Below, piece after piece: positions 17,147 through 26,465 of a stretch of DNA of 64,000 bases. The notes under the pieces were generated by a model that saw nothing but the letters and a program-made list of their open reading frames with translations, was not told the DNA's origin and ran no database searches. How positions within the stretch are numbered: position 1 is the first letter of the stretch; the number at the start of each line of letters is the position of its first letter. The position numbers and the translations under genes were made by a program. Origin of the DNA: UBA2040 sp963977135 (lineage in GTDB: Bacteria > Bacteroidota > Bacteroidia > Flavobacteriales_D > Crocinitomicaceae); the NCBI GenBank assembly GCA_963977135.1, contig CAXBNN010000012.1, positions 1 to 64,000 on the forward strand. Reading direction: 5' to 3'.

Positions 17147-20100
17147 ATGCTAAAAAAGACTTCAACAAGCTCTAAATTATTTCTTCTAATCCTATTTTTT
17201 TATGGACTAGTAATTAGTATTGGAATTTTAGGTATTCGGGAAATAAAAACGATGCGCCGTAATTCGGATAAGATGTACGACAATGTCGTATATCCACTGG
17301 TTCAACTATCCTCAGTACGATTTATGTATTTACGTGGAATCCGAACAACTGTGTTGCAATTAAAATCCAACGATATTACATTTGATGAATCACTGAAACA
17401 ACTACATTTAGCAGAAGCCACAATGGACACACAATGGACTGCATATGTTAATACTGTCCAAACGAAAGAAGAAGCAAAACTAGTTCAAGAAGCTCAGTTT
17501 TTCATGGGTGAAACGAACTTAGAAATAGAAACCCTCAAAGTTTTAATACATTTAGAAGATAAAGAAGCGTTAAAAGATTTTAGCTTAAAAAATTTAAACG
17601 AATCTATAAAAGAGACCGTTGATAAACTGACCACATTGATTAAATTCCAGGAGAAATTAGGAAATCAATACAAAAATTCAAACTCAAACGTATATATCAA
17701 TAGTAAGAATAATTTAATTTGGATTTTAGTTGCTTCGACGATAATCATACTATTATTCGGATATTATATTTTCCGTGATATTCGCACATATATTAACGCT
17801 TTAAAAAAGTCAAATCAAAGTTTACTAAATAATGAACTGAAATATCGATCTGTATTTGAAAATGCTGGGGATGGATTATTTCTTGTGGGTACAGATAAAT
17901 TAATAAAGGATGTTAACTCTGTCGGTGTATCGTTAACAGGATACTCCTACGAGGAGTTATTGAAAATGAATCCGACGTTATTACATACAACTGAAGACCT
18001 TACCTCTCACCCATTCAAATGGGACTTATTAGGTCAGGGAAAACCTTTTGTTCGACAACATAAATTAAGAAAAAAGGACGGCACTACTATTGATGTTGAA
18101 ATGAATACCACTTTGGTCGGGGAAAATGAAATTCTCTCAGTCGTTCGAGATATTTCCGAACGAATAAATACGGAAAAAAGGAAGAAAACAAGTGACGAAA
18201 AGTACGGAATTGCAGTTAAAAACAGTCTCGATACAATAATAATAAGCACTTTTCCTGAAGGAGTATTTGTTGAGCTGAATCCTCGTTTTAGTCAGCTTTT
18301 TGGCTATTCCAGAGAAGAATCTCTAGGTAAAAAATCCATTGATCTTAATTTACATTTGGATTTAGATACAAGAGTTGAAATTTATAATGAAATATCAGCT
18401 GAAGGCTTTACAAAAAATAGAGAAGTAGTTTTTCGAAACAAAAAGGGTGACGAAATAAATTGTCTTGTTACTTCTAACCTTTTCCACATTGAAGAAGAAG
18501 CATTCTTGTATACTGTAATAAAGGATATAACGGATCAGAAAAAATCAGAAGAAAAACTGGTTAATTTAGATAGGAAAATAACGGAATTAATAGATTCAAC
18601 AAATGCCGTGATTTGGGAATCCGAAGCCGAAACATTCACCTTGACATACGTAAATCCAGTTGTTGAAAAACTATTTGGTTACTCAACAGATGAATGGTAT
18701 ACCGATTTGTTCTGGAAAAACCACATCTACATTGATGACAGAGAAACTACGGCAAGTCACTATTATGAACAAGCTAAAAAATCGATTGGACACACTCTGG
18801 AATATCGTTTTGTGAAAAGCAATGGTCAAGTAATCTGGATCCGTGATATAGTAAATATTATCGAAGAAAAAGGCAAACCGAAATGGATTCGAGGTATTAT
18901 GATTGATATTACAGCAAATAAAAATGCGGAAAATGAATTATTGGACTCTAATGCACGATTACGATTAGCTACAAAATCAGGAAACATCGGCGTTTTTGAT
19001 CTAGATTATGTAAAAAAAGAGTTGACATGGGATGATTACTGCTATAATCTTTATGGTGTCACACGTGAACAATTCCCCAACCCTTTTGAAGTCATTTACA
19101 CATCACTCCATCCTGAAGATCATGATTTAGCAAAAGTAAATGGTCCGTCAAATTCTAAAGATTCAACAGAATATAACGCCGTTTATAGAATCGTTAGACC
19201 AGATAAGAAAATAAGAGTTCTGGAAACTTCAGCCATGGTTATAAGAGACTCAGCGGGTGCAGTTTTGCGAATTATTGGTGTGCACAAAGATATTACTGAA
19301 AAGAAAAAAGCTGATCAGGAGCTAAGAGATTTAACTACACGATTACAATTAGCAACCACATCCGCCCACATTGGAATTTTCGATTTGGATTTGATTAATA
19401 CAGAATTAATCTGGGACGATGTTTCGTTCAAAATATTTGGAGTTTCTGAAAAGGGAATTGAAAACCCATATGACGCTTCGACAAAAGCAATTCATCCTGA
19501 TGACCTTAAAGGCGTATTAGACTATAGATTATCCAAAATCCAAAATGGAGATGATTATTTTTATACGTTTAGAATTCTTTGGCCAAATGAAGAAGTGCGG
19601 CACATTGAATCTAGCGCTTTGATTCTTAGAGATTCAACTGGTAAGGCTACCCGTATGATTGGAGTAAATAGAGATATTACAGAATCCAAACTTGCTGAAA
19701 TTAATTTAATAGAGCTCACGACTCGTTTACAATTGGCGACAACTTCAACAAATATTGGAATATATGATTGGGATCTCACAATTAATAACCTACATTGGGA
19801 TGAGACAACTTACAATATGCACGGTATTTCTTCTGAAAATTGTTTAAATCCGAAAGAAGCATTAATTATGGCTATACATCCCGATCAAAGAGATGAAGCT
19901 TTGGAGTTTATTGTGAATTCAATCAAATCAGCCCGTGAATTCAAGTATGTTTATAAAATTGTTTTACCGAGTAATGAAGAGCGATACATTGAATCCAATT
20001 CAATAATTCTTAGGAATGAAAGTACTGGAAGAGCGACAAGGATGATTGGGGTAAGTAGGGATATTACTGAACTCAAAGAAGCTCAAAAATCACTTCAAAA

Positions 20101-20917
20101 CATGAATATTCTGCTAGAGGAAAAAGTGGCCATTCGCACAGAAGATTTGGAGCTGGCAAATAAAAAGATTAATGACAGTATAAATTACGCTCAAAATATT
20201 CAACTGGCAATACTCTCTAAACCTGATGATTGTTTTAAAGTTTTTCCTGAGTCGTTTATGCTTTGGAAACCAAAAGATGTTGTAAGCGGTGATTTCATGT
20301 GGAGTCATTCGAACGATAAATACAAATATATTGCTGTTATTGATTGCACTGGGCATGGGGTTCCTGGAGCCTTACTGAGCATAGTGGCTAAACAGATTTT
20401 GGACAGGATTGTAATTACCGAAGGAATTGAAGACCCACAGAACATTCTAATTAATCTTGACAGAGCCATAATATCTACATTAAGACAAGATAATAATGCT
20501 GCAACGGATGGAATGGATATTGCCTTGTGCAGAATTGATCAAAAGAATAAATTTATAGTTTTTGCTGGTGCCCAACGACCCTTGTTCTATTTTAACAGTA
20601 AGTCAATTATTGAAATACCAGGTAGCAAGCTTGGCATTGGAGGTATCATGGGCATTAATGGCAAAAAATCTTTCAATCAAATTGGATTTCAATATGAACC
20701 AGGTCAAGTCGTTTATTTAACATCTGACGGCTATTACGCTCAATTTGGCGGCAAAGAAGGTAAAAAATTGATGAAAAGCAGATTCTCAGACTATTTACTA
20801 GACATTTCAAACAAACCAATTACAGAGCAAGGAGGTTTATTAAACCAACATCTGGTTGCATGGCAAGGAGAAGAAGAACAAGTTGATGACGTACTCGTTA
20901 TTGGAATTCAGTTATAA
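17147..20917 (+). CDS. Membrane sensor with six PAS domains and a SpoIIE/PP2C phosphatase domain
   Basis: 1256 residues. The N-terminal transmembrane helix (~12-32), an extracytoplasmic helical sensor of the chemoreceptor four-helix type and a second membrane helix (~187-206) are followed by six PAS domains at about 215-985. The last three are near-copies, beginning LATKSGNIGVFDLD, LATTSAHIGIFDLD and LATTSTNIGIYDWD. A short coiled coil then leads to a PP2C-like SpoIIE domain with KPKDVVSGDFMW, IDCTGHGVPGALLS and DGMDIALC, which supply the metal-binding Asp residues. It should dephosphorylate a Ser/Thr-phosphorylated partner such as an anti-sigma-factor antagonist, but none is encoded nearby. 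Confidence 0.85.
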   Translation: MLKKTSTSSKLFLLILFFYGLVISIGILGIREIKTMRRNSDKMYDNVVYPLVQLSSVRFMYLRGIRTTVLQLKSNDITFDESLKQLHLAEATMDTQWTAYVNTVQTKEEAKLVQEAQFFMGETNLEIETLKVLIHLEDKEALKDFSLKNLNESIKETVDKLTTLIKFQEKLGNQYKNSNSNVYINSKNNLIWILVASTIIILLFGYYIFRDIRTYINALKKSNQSLLNNELKYRSVFENAGDGLFLVGTDKLIKDVNSVGVSLTGYSYEELLKMNPTLLHTTEDLTSHPFKWDLLGQGKPFVRQHKLRKKDGTTIDVEMNTTLVGENEILSVVRDISERINTEKRKKTSDEKYGIAVKNSLDTIIISTFPEGVFVELNPRFSQLFGYSREESLGKKSIDLNLHLDLDTRVEIYNEISAEGFTKNREVVFRNKKGDEINCLVTSNLFHIEEEAFLYTVIKDITDQKKSEEKLVNLDRKITELIDSTNAVIWESEAETFTLTYVNPVVEKLFGYSTDEWYTDLFWKNHIYIDDRETTASHYYEQAKKSIGHTLEYRFVKSNGQVIWIRDIVNIIEEKGKPKWIRGIMIDITANKNAENELLDSNARLRLATKSGNIGVFDLDYVKKELTWDDYCYNLYGVTREQFPNPFEVIYTSLHPEDHDLAKVNGPSNSKDSTEYNAVYRIVRPDKKIRVLETSAMVIRDSAGAVLRIIGVHKDITEKKKADQELRDLTTRLQLATTSAHIGIFDLDLINTELIWDDVSFKIFGVSEKGIENPYDASTKAIHPDDLKGVLDYRLSKIQNGDDYFYTFRILWPNEEVRHIESSALILRDSTGKATRMIGVNRDITESKLAEINLIELTTRLQLATTSTNIGIYDWDLTINNLHWDETTYNMHGISSENCLNPKEALIMAIHPDQRDEALEFIVNSIKSAREFKYVYKIVLPSNEERYIESNSIILRNESTGRATRMIGVSRDITELKEAQKSLQNMNILLEEKVAIRTEDLELANKKINDSINYAQNIQLAILSKPDDCFKVFPESFMLWKPKDVVSGDFMWSHSNDKYKYIAVIDCTGHGVPGALLSIVAKQILDRIVITEGIEDPQNILINLDRAIISTLRQDNNAATDGMDIALCRIDQKNKFIVFAGAQRPLFYFNSKSIIEIPGSKLGIGGIMGINGKKSFNQIGFQYEPGQVVYLTSDGYYAQFGGKEGKKLMKSRFSDYLLDISNKPITEQGGLLNQHLVAWQGEEEQVDDVLVIGIQL

Positions 20918-20955
20918 AACTATTTCTTAAAAAAAACTATAATTAGCAAGTTAAC

Positions 20956-21506
20956 TTAAACCCTAGCCTCGGCCAATTTCCTTGGATTTACTTTGCTTTT
21001 TCTAATTCTGCAACTGACAACTTTGTATTCAGGGCACATTGCCTCTGTGCAGTGTTCGTCAGAAGTAATAAGGTTCAGCATAATTATGGAAAATGAAACG
21101 TTGAACTCAAAATTCCTTCTCTCTTTTCATCTGTAACAATAGCTTTAATGTCAACTTTCCCTCTTGGACTTTCCACACAAACGAAGTCTCCATGTCTAAC
21201 TCCTTCTTTTGTAGCATTTTTTGGGTTGTTCAATAAAACACCCTCAGTTAAAATATCTACATTTCCTGTTCTACATGTCATTGCACCACAATTGGAATGC
21301 TCTAATTCAGGGTTTGTAGTAATGATGCACGGGAAGTCTTTTTCATGTCGTTCTACTTCTCAAGATTTTTCATAATTGAAAAAGGAGAATTGTCCTTTCC
21401 GTTTTTAAAATCTTCAATGTGAAGTATTTGTGTATATGTTCCATCGGCAAGTATTGGCCCTACTTTTGATCCTAATTTCCTGCAAATAAGCTCGTTCGGT
21501 TTTTAT
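20956..21506 (-). pseudogene. Remnant of a formate-dehydrogenase-type molybdopterin oxidoreductase (C-terminal part, frameshifted)
   Basis: Three minus-strand segments in different frames form one molybdopterin-subunit C-terminus. The first (21506 downward) reads RKLGSKVGPILADGTYTQIL and ends at a stop in KNLEK. After a frameshift comes EKDFPCIITTNPELEHSNCG, then MTCRTGNVDILTEGV and GVRHGDFVCVESPRGKV, ending FHFP-stop. After another shift, MLNLITSDEHCTEA, CPEYKVVSCRIRKSK and a TAA at 20956 follow. The order 'L-T-T-x-x-x-LEH-x-x-x-G-x-MT', 'HGDxVxVxSPRG', 'NxLT...PEYKxxxxxIRK' is that of the dinucleotide-binding domain of FdhF-like enzymes. The rest of the gene is absent. No fdh partner gene is near. 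Confidence 0.75.
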
Positions 21507-21582
21507 TGCTAAATTAGATTTTACATACTACCCAGCGAATCTTTCAAAACCGCTGAGCTTCTACTAATTAGACTATTGGCTT

Positions 21583-22299
21583 ATGATAAAACTCTTCCGA
21601 AATATTCGCAAAAACCTGCTGAACGAGGGTAAAACGGGTAAGTACTTTAAATATGCAATTGGCGAGATTATTCTTGTAGTGATTGGTATTTTGATTGCTT
21701 TGGCAATTAATAATTGGAATGAACACAGGAAGCAGAAAGCAACTATTTATAGTATATATCAAATTATCAAAGAAGACATCCTGGTTGATATTACGGAAAT
21801 AAATTCCTTTGTAAATGACTATGAAAACATTAGAAAACCCGCTTTTGAGGCAGTTTTAAACAATAACCTTTTAAAAGAAGAATATTTAAAACACCCTGAA
21901 TATATAACTGTTTTGACAGGCTTTAAAGATTTTGCAATTAATCTCCGTGGTTTAGAATTACTAAAAAATCAATTGAATAACATTAGCGTTGGTAAACAAA
22001 ATCTTGCTTCGCAAATAAATATATTCTACAATCAACATCTCATAGAAATCAATGTAGCCAATTCTGAATTGATGCGTGAATTCACGTATAATATCAACGA
22101 ACGTAAAAAATTGCCATGGTTTTCGTCCTTATACTTACGCAATGAAACGGATGAAGCCATTGACTATATTATTGATAATCCAATAGAAAAAAATCGGATT
22201 ACGATGTACTATTTAGTTTATGGAATATATGTTCAAGAATTAAAGAAATTCAAATTAGATGGGGAAGCCATTGTTAAACAAATAGATGCCATTAATTAA
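21583..22299 (+). CDS. DUF6090-type membrane protein
   Basis: 238 residues. The N-terminal block MIKLFRNIRKNLLNEGK, GKYFKYAIGEIILVVIGILI and ALAINNWNE is the hallmark of the DUF6090 family common in Flavobacteriia: a basic cytoplasmic start, one transmembrane helix and a helical remainder outside. Function unknown. The cupin gene follows 12 nt later and may be co-transcribed. Confidence 0.75.
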   Translation: MIKLFRNIRKNLLNEGKTGKYFKYAIGEIILVVIGILIALAINNWNEHRKQKATIYSIYQIIKEDILVDITEINSFVNDYENIRKPAFEAVLNNNLLKEEYLKHPEYITVLTGFKDFAINLRGLELLKNQLNNISVGKQNLASQINIFYNQHLIEINVANSELMREFTYNINERKKLPWFSSLYLRNETDEAIDYIIDNPIEKNRITMYYLVYGIYVQELKKFKLDGEAIVKQIDAIN

Positions 22300-22350
22300 T
22301 TTAAGAAGAAGATGATAAAGCTCCTCAGAAAAACCAATCTTGAGCCCACG

Positions 22351-22728
22351 ATGGCAAAGAAATATTTAGGTATAATTCTTCTTTTCATTTCTTTGATAAG
22401 CTGCAAGGAAAAGAATTCATTGCCGGATCCATTAAAAGCTGGTTGGAATAATCAAGCAGTTTGCGAAGTAGTAGAAGAAAACTCAAAATTGAGGGTTCTC
22501 AAATGCACATTTTCCCCAGGGGTTGGTCATGAACGGCATTATCACCCTGCACATTTCGGATACACGATAAAAGGAAGTAAATTCCGAATCACCGACACAA
22601 CCGGTACGCGTGAAGTCGACGTTCCAACAGGATACGAATTTTATAACGAAGGAATTGAATGGCATGAGGTTCTGAATATTGGAGACTGCACTGCTGTGTT
22701 TTTGATCCTGGAACCAAAAACACGGTAA
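22351..22728 (+). CDS. Cupin-domain lipoprotein
   Basis: A lipoprotein signal (MAKKYLGIILLFISLISC) is followed by a single cupin barrel of about 100 residues, with FSPGVGHERHYHPAHFGY as the metal-binding motif 1 (three His) and GIEWHEVLNIGD as motif 2. An in-frame ATG at 22312 would add 13 residues that mimic the start of DUF6090 proteins. I prefer the ATG at 22351 because it gives a normal lipoprotein signal length. Substrate unknown. Confidence 0.7.
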   Translation: MAKKYLGIILLFISLISCKEKNSLPDPLKAGWNNQAVCEVVEENSKLRVLKCTFSPGVGHERHYHPAHFGYTIKGSKFRITDTTGTREVDVPTGYEFYNEGIEWHEVLNIGDCTAVFLILEPKTR

Positions 22729-22893
22729 AAGATTGATTTTGAATAATTAAATTTTAACTTGATTCAAATATCAACCGCTTCATATTGAATGCTACGATAC
22801 TGATTGATTAAATACTATTTCGATTGAATTCACTATATTAGTATTCAACTACTCAACAAGACATTCACAAACTACAATAAACGATAGTCAACA

Positions 22894-24960
22894 ATGAAAA
22901 AAATCTTTTTTTTACTCATCCCCTTTACATTTTGTGTAAACACTATTATTTGTCAAGAAGATCCTTATCTGTGGTTAGAGGAGATAGAAAGCCAAAAATC
23001 CATGAAATGGGTTCAAGAGCAAAATGAGAAATCCTCAAAAGTTTTTGAAAACGCACCAGGTTTTGCCGAGTTAAAAGAACAATTTCTTCAATCCATGAAC
23101 GACGAGGAAAAAATTGATTATCCTAGTGTAGTTCAAGACATGGTCTACAATTTCTGGAAGAATGAAGAACATGTTCGAGGGATTTGGAGACGAACAAAAA
23201 AGTCGCTTTATCTACAAAATAAATGTGAATGGGAAACTGTATTGGATTTGGACGCACTTTCCGAAAAAGATGGTGCAAAATGGGTTTTCCACGGAGCAAA
23301 TTGGCTTGAACCAAACTTTGACCGCTGTCTCATTTCTCTTTCAAATGGCGGAACGGATGAAGATATTATTCGTGAGTTTGATGTGCGCAAAAAAGAATTC
23401 GTTTCCGGTGGTTTCGAGCTTCCTCCCAGTAAAGGTGGAGCAGCATGGGTAAATCAGGATGAAATATTAATCGCTCGTTCATACGGCGAAGGAACAATGA
23501 CGACTTCTGGCTATCCTCGAATTGTGAAGAGATTAAAACGTGGTCAACCTTTGGATGATGCTGAGATCGTCTTTGAAGAAAAAGATGATATAATGGGCGT
23601 TTGGCCAGGAAGTGGTTTTGTAGATGGCAAGCGACGAATTACCCTGTACAAAGCGATTTCCACTTTTTCACATGAAATCTACTTTTGGAGGGACAATAAA
23701 TTCGTTCTTTTTGATTTGCCTAATGATTCAGAACCAAAAGATATGTATGCTGGAATGCAAATGGTAAGGCTGAACTCTGATTGGGCAGTAAATGGAACTA
23801 CCTTCAAATCGGGTGACCTAGTTAGTGTGAATGAAGAATCTCTATTAGCAGGAAAACTTGATGTTCATTTAATCTACCACCCTGATTCCAAAACAAGTAT
23901 TGAAGGTGTAACTGTAACGAAAGATGGCGTATTGTTGAATACAATTCAAAATGTACAAAGTGTATTGTATATGATGAATTTTAAGGAAGGCAAATGGAAG
24001 GTTTCCAAAATGGACACACCTCAATTTGGAAAAATTAATCTGATAGATGCCGATCGAAAAGAAAGCGGATTCTTTTACCAATTCAGTAATTTCATTACTC
24101 CCCCTACCCTCTATTTTAAAGAAGGTCAAAAGACTACTGTTGTTCGTCAAGGCAAGAAAAAATTCAATGCCGACAATCTAGAGGTTCACCAATATGAAGT
24201 AAAATCCAAAGATGGAACGACAGTTCCTTATTTTATTGTTCATAAAAAGGATATTAAACTCGATGGAACGAATCCAACCTTAGTTTATGCTTATGGAGGT
24301 TTCAATGTTTCTTCAACACCAAATTATAGCACTAGAACTGGAATTGGGTGGCTTGAGAAAGGTGGTGTTTATGTATTGGCTAACATTCGTGGCGGTGGCG
24401 AATTCGGACCAACCTGGCACCAAGCGGCAATGAAAGAAAAACGTCAAAATGCGTATGATGACTTTTACGCCGTAAGTGAAGATGTAATTAAACGAAAAAT
24501 ATCATCACCTAAACATCTTGGAGCATTTGGTTGGAGCAACGGTGGTTTAATGGCTGGAGTTGTGGCAACTCAGCGTCCAGATTTATTCAATGCGGTAATT
24601 ATTGGAGCTCCACTACTCGATATGAAACGCTATAATAAAATGCTTGCTGGTGCGAGTTGGATGGGTGAATTTGGTAATCCAGACATTGAAAAAGACTGGG
24701 CGTATATTCAAAAATATTCTCCTTACCATAATGTTTTTGAGGACAAAGAGTATCCGGAAGTTTTTATCATTACTTCAACAAAGGATGATCGCGTGCATCC
24801 GGGACATGCCAGAAAAATGGCAGCTAAAATGATGGAACAAGGTCATCCCCTATTCTATTTCGAAACTATAGAAGGTGGACATGGCGCTTCATCAACCAAT
24901 GAACAAGCAGCCACAAATGAGGCAATGATGTTCACCTATTTGAAAATGAAATTGATGTGA
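22894..24960 (+). CDS. Exported prolyl-oligopeptidase family (S9) peptidase
   Basis: 688 residues with a signal peptide (IFFLLIPFTFCVNTIICQ), an N-terminal beta-propeller and a C-terminal alpha/beta-hydrolase domain. The nucleophile is S548 in FGWSNGGLMAG. The acid is D631/D632 in STKDDRVHPGHA, and the base is H663 in EGGHGASS. An oxyanion/dibasic segment ANIRGGGEFGPTWHQ precedes. Length and order match prolyl oligopeptidases; it probably degrades short peptides in the periplasm. No close operon partner. Confidence 0.88.
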   Translation: MKKIFFLLIPFTFCVNTIICQEDPYLWLEEIESQKSMKWVQEQNEKSSKVFENAPGFAELKEQFLQSMNDEEKIDYPSVVQDMVYNFWKNEEHVRGIWRRTKKSLYLQNKCEWETVLDLDALSEKDGAKWVFHGANWLEPNFDRCLISLSNGGTDEDIIREFDVRKKEFVSGGFELPPSKGGAAWVNQDEILIARSYGEGTMTTSGYPRIVKRLKRGQPLDDAEIVFEEKDDIMGVWPGSGFVDGKRRITLYKAISTFSHEIYFWRDNKFVLFDLPNDSEPKDMYAGMQMVRLNSDWAVNGTTFKSGDLVSVNEESLLAGKLDVHLIYHPDSKTSIEGVTVTKDGVLLNTIQNVQSVLYMMNFKEGKWKVSKMDTPQFGKINLIDADRKESGFFYQFSNFITPPTLYFKEGQKTTVVRQGKKKFNADNLEVHQYEVKSKDGTTVPYFIVHKKDIKLDGTNPTLVYAYGGFNVSSTPNYSTRTGIGWLEKGGVYVLANIRGGGEFGPTWHQAAMKEKRQNAYDDFYAVSEDVIKRKISSPKHLGAFGWSNGGLMAGVVATQRPDLFNAVIIGAPLLDMKRYNKMLAGASWMGEFGNPDIEKDWAYIQKYSPYHNVFEDKEYPEVFIITSTKDDRVHPGHARKMAAKMMEQGHPLFYFETIEGGHGASSTNEQAATNEAMMFTYLKMKLM

Positions 24961-25048
24961 TAAAAAACTTCGTGAAAGTTTAAGATATTCCGTAAATTGT
25001 AGCCATAATTCAAGTTTCATTTCTAATTCATTGACCTACAAAGTAGTT

Positions 25049-25804
25049 ATGTGCAAAGTCTGTTTATTTTTTATTTCTATTATTTTACTCTCGACAGGAT
25101 GCAAAAAATACAAAGTGGAAGATTTAAAACCAATCGAAGAGCCAAAATTGAGTAAAGAACTAAAAATACTGAACCCACAGGATAAAATATGGGCGCATAG
25201 AGTCAACTCTCTAACGAATATTGAAGACAGAATACAGGAGTTTTACGGCATAGAGATTGACATTTTTTATAACTATGCAAACAATAACTTTGAAGTAAAG
25301 CATGACTTGGATTCCTCTGGAATAGATCTTGAGTTTTTTATTGATTCGGTTCAGAAAGTAAAAAAAGTCTCATATTGGTTTGATTACAAAAATCTCAATG
25401 AACATACCGAATCAGGAATTTCAAAACTGTGTTCTATCCTATTTGAGCGGGAACTAGAAAATGTATCTTTAGTAGAATCTTATTTTAGTAACGAGTTAAT
25501 AGGCTTTTATGGAAAAGTGGCTACTTCCTATTGGGTTTCAGCAACAGAGATTCCCAACCAACAAGAAGATCGGGACAATTTATATAAAGAGAACTATAAA
25601 TTCATTAACGACTTGAATACCAAAATGATATCAGCCACGTATGAAATGAATGGCTTTTTAGAGCATTATTTTCCCCAGCACCGAATCAATCACTGGATGT
25701 CTGGAGATCTTACTAATGCGCAAATATCTGAACTTGCAGAAATGGCTCTTTCGCCCAATGTGAATATAATACTTGTTGATGGTAATGAAAATTACCTAAA
25801 CTGA
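25049..25804 (+). CDS. Lipoprotein with a phosphodiesterase (GDPD/FAM151-like) fold
   Basis: A lipobox (ILLSTGC) follows a short signal. The mature part has WAHRVNS, then GIEIDIFYN and VKHDLD, the spacing of His, Glu/Asp and His-Asp seen in glycerophosphodiesterase-type barrels and FAM151-like proteins. The fold assignment is tentative. A TTG at 25031 is in frame, but the ATG at 25049 gives the better lipoprotein signal. Confidence 0.5.
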   Translation: MCKVCLFFISIILLSTGCKKYKVEDLKPIEEPKLSKELKILNPQDKIWAHRVNSLTNIEDRIQEFYGIEIDIFYNYANNNFEVKHDLDSSGIDLEFFIDSVQKVKKVSYWFDYKNLNEHTESGISKLCSILFERELENVSLVESYFSNELIGFYGKVATSYWVSATEIPNQQEDRDNLYKENYKFINDLNTKMISATYEMNGFLEHYFPQHRINHWMSGDLTNAQISELAEMALSPNVNIILVDGNENYLN

Positions 25805-25967
25805 TTCTATTCAGTCTTTTCTGTGTTTTCTTTGTAGAGTCATTGGTGAAAGAAATGTGAATTTGGCCGAGCGAGAGTAGTTCTATTTATTGGTCATTCG
25901 CAGTGTCATCTGCTGTATCAACTCTTTAAATTTGCGTATTTCCTTTATTTTCACTATATTATCCGTT

Positions 25968-26342
25968 ATGGTAAAAACAGAAAAGTTAGCAAACAAAGCA
26001 TTTTTAGAAAAATCAATAAACCATTTAGCAACTAATGGGTTTGAAAATATCCAAGCAGATATGGAGGGATACGAAACCCCAAAAACCTATCTAAGAAAGG
26101 GAAGTGACAGTAAAATAACACCGGACATCGTAGCTGAAAAAAATGGAAGAAGCCACTTTTTTGATATTAGCTTAAAATCTGATAATCAAACACTTTTAAA
26201 ATCAAAATGGTTGTTTTTGGAAACACTGAGTAAAATCAAATCAGCAAGTTTTAGAGTTATTACAACTCACGGACATATTAAATTTACCGATAGTATGTTA
26301 GCCGATATTCATCTGGAAAATAAGACTCCAATTAAAATTTAA
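25968..26342 (+). CDS. Small conserved-looking protein, possible PD-(D/E)xK-like fold
   Basis: 124 residues from the ATG at 25968; an in-frame extension up to 25890 is hydrophobic and lacks support. The core ITPDIVAEKNGRSHFFDISL followed by K resembles the PD...(D/E)xK layout of nuclease-fold proteins, but the second half reads D-I-S-L-K rather than D-x-K, so this is only a hint. It is monocistronic between a lipoprotein gene and fhs. Function unknown. Confidence 0.5.
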   Translation: MVKTEKLANKAFLEKSINHLATNGFENIQADMEGYETPKTYLRKGSDSKITPDIVAEKNGRSHFFDISLKSDNQTLLKSKWLFLETLSKIKSASFRVITTHGHIKFTDSMLADIHLENKTPIKI

Positions 26343-26465
26343 TAGAATCTCATCAGTTTGATTTTTAATTTTAACGCAAATCGAACAATTTCAACTCATT
26401 TCAATACTACTGTCCTAGTTTTTTTTGAAACTAAATGCTAAATTTATTGACTTAACTTTATTAAA

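Noticed and set aside
21148..21375. Plus-strand open frame of 75 codons
   Set aside because: The opposite strand encodes the molybdopterin-enzyme remnant with recognisable motifs, so this is an antisense shadow.
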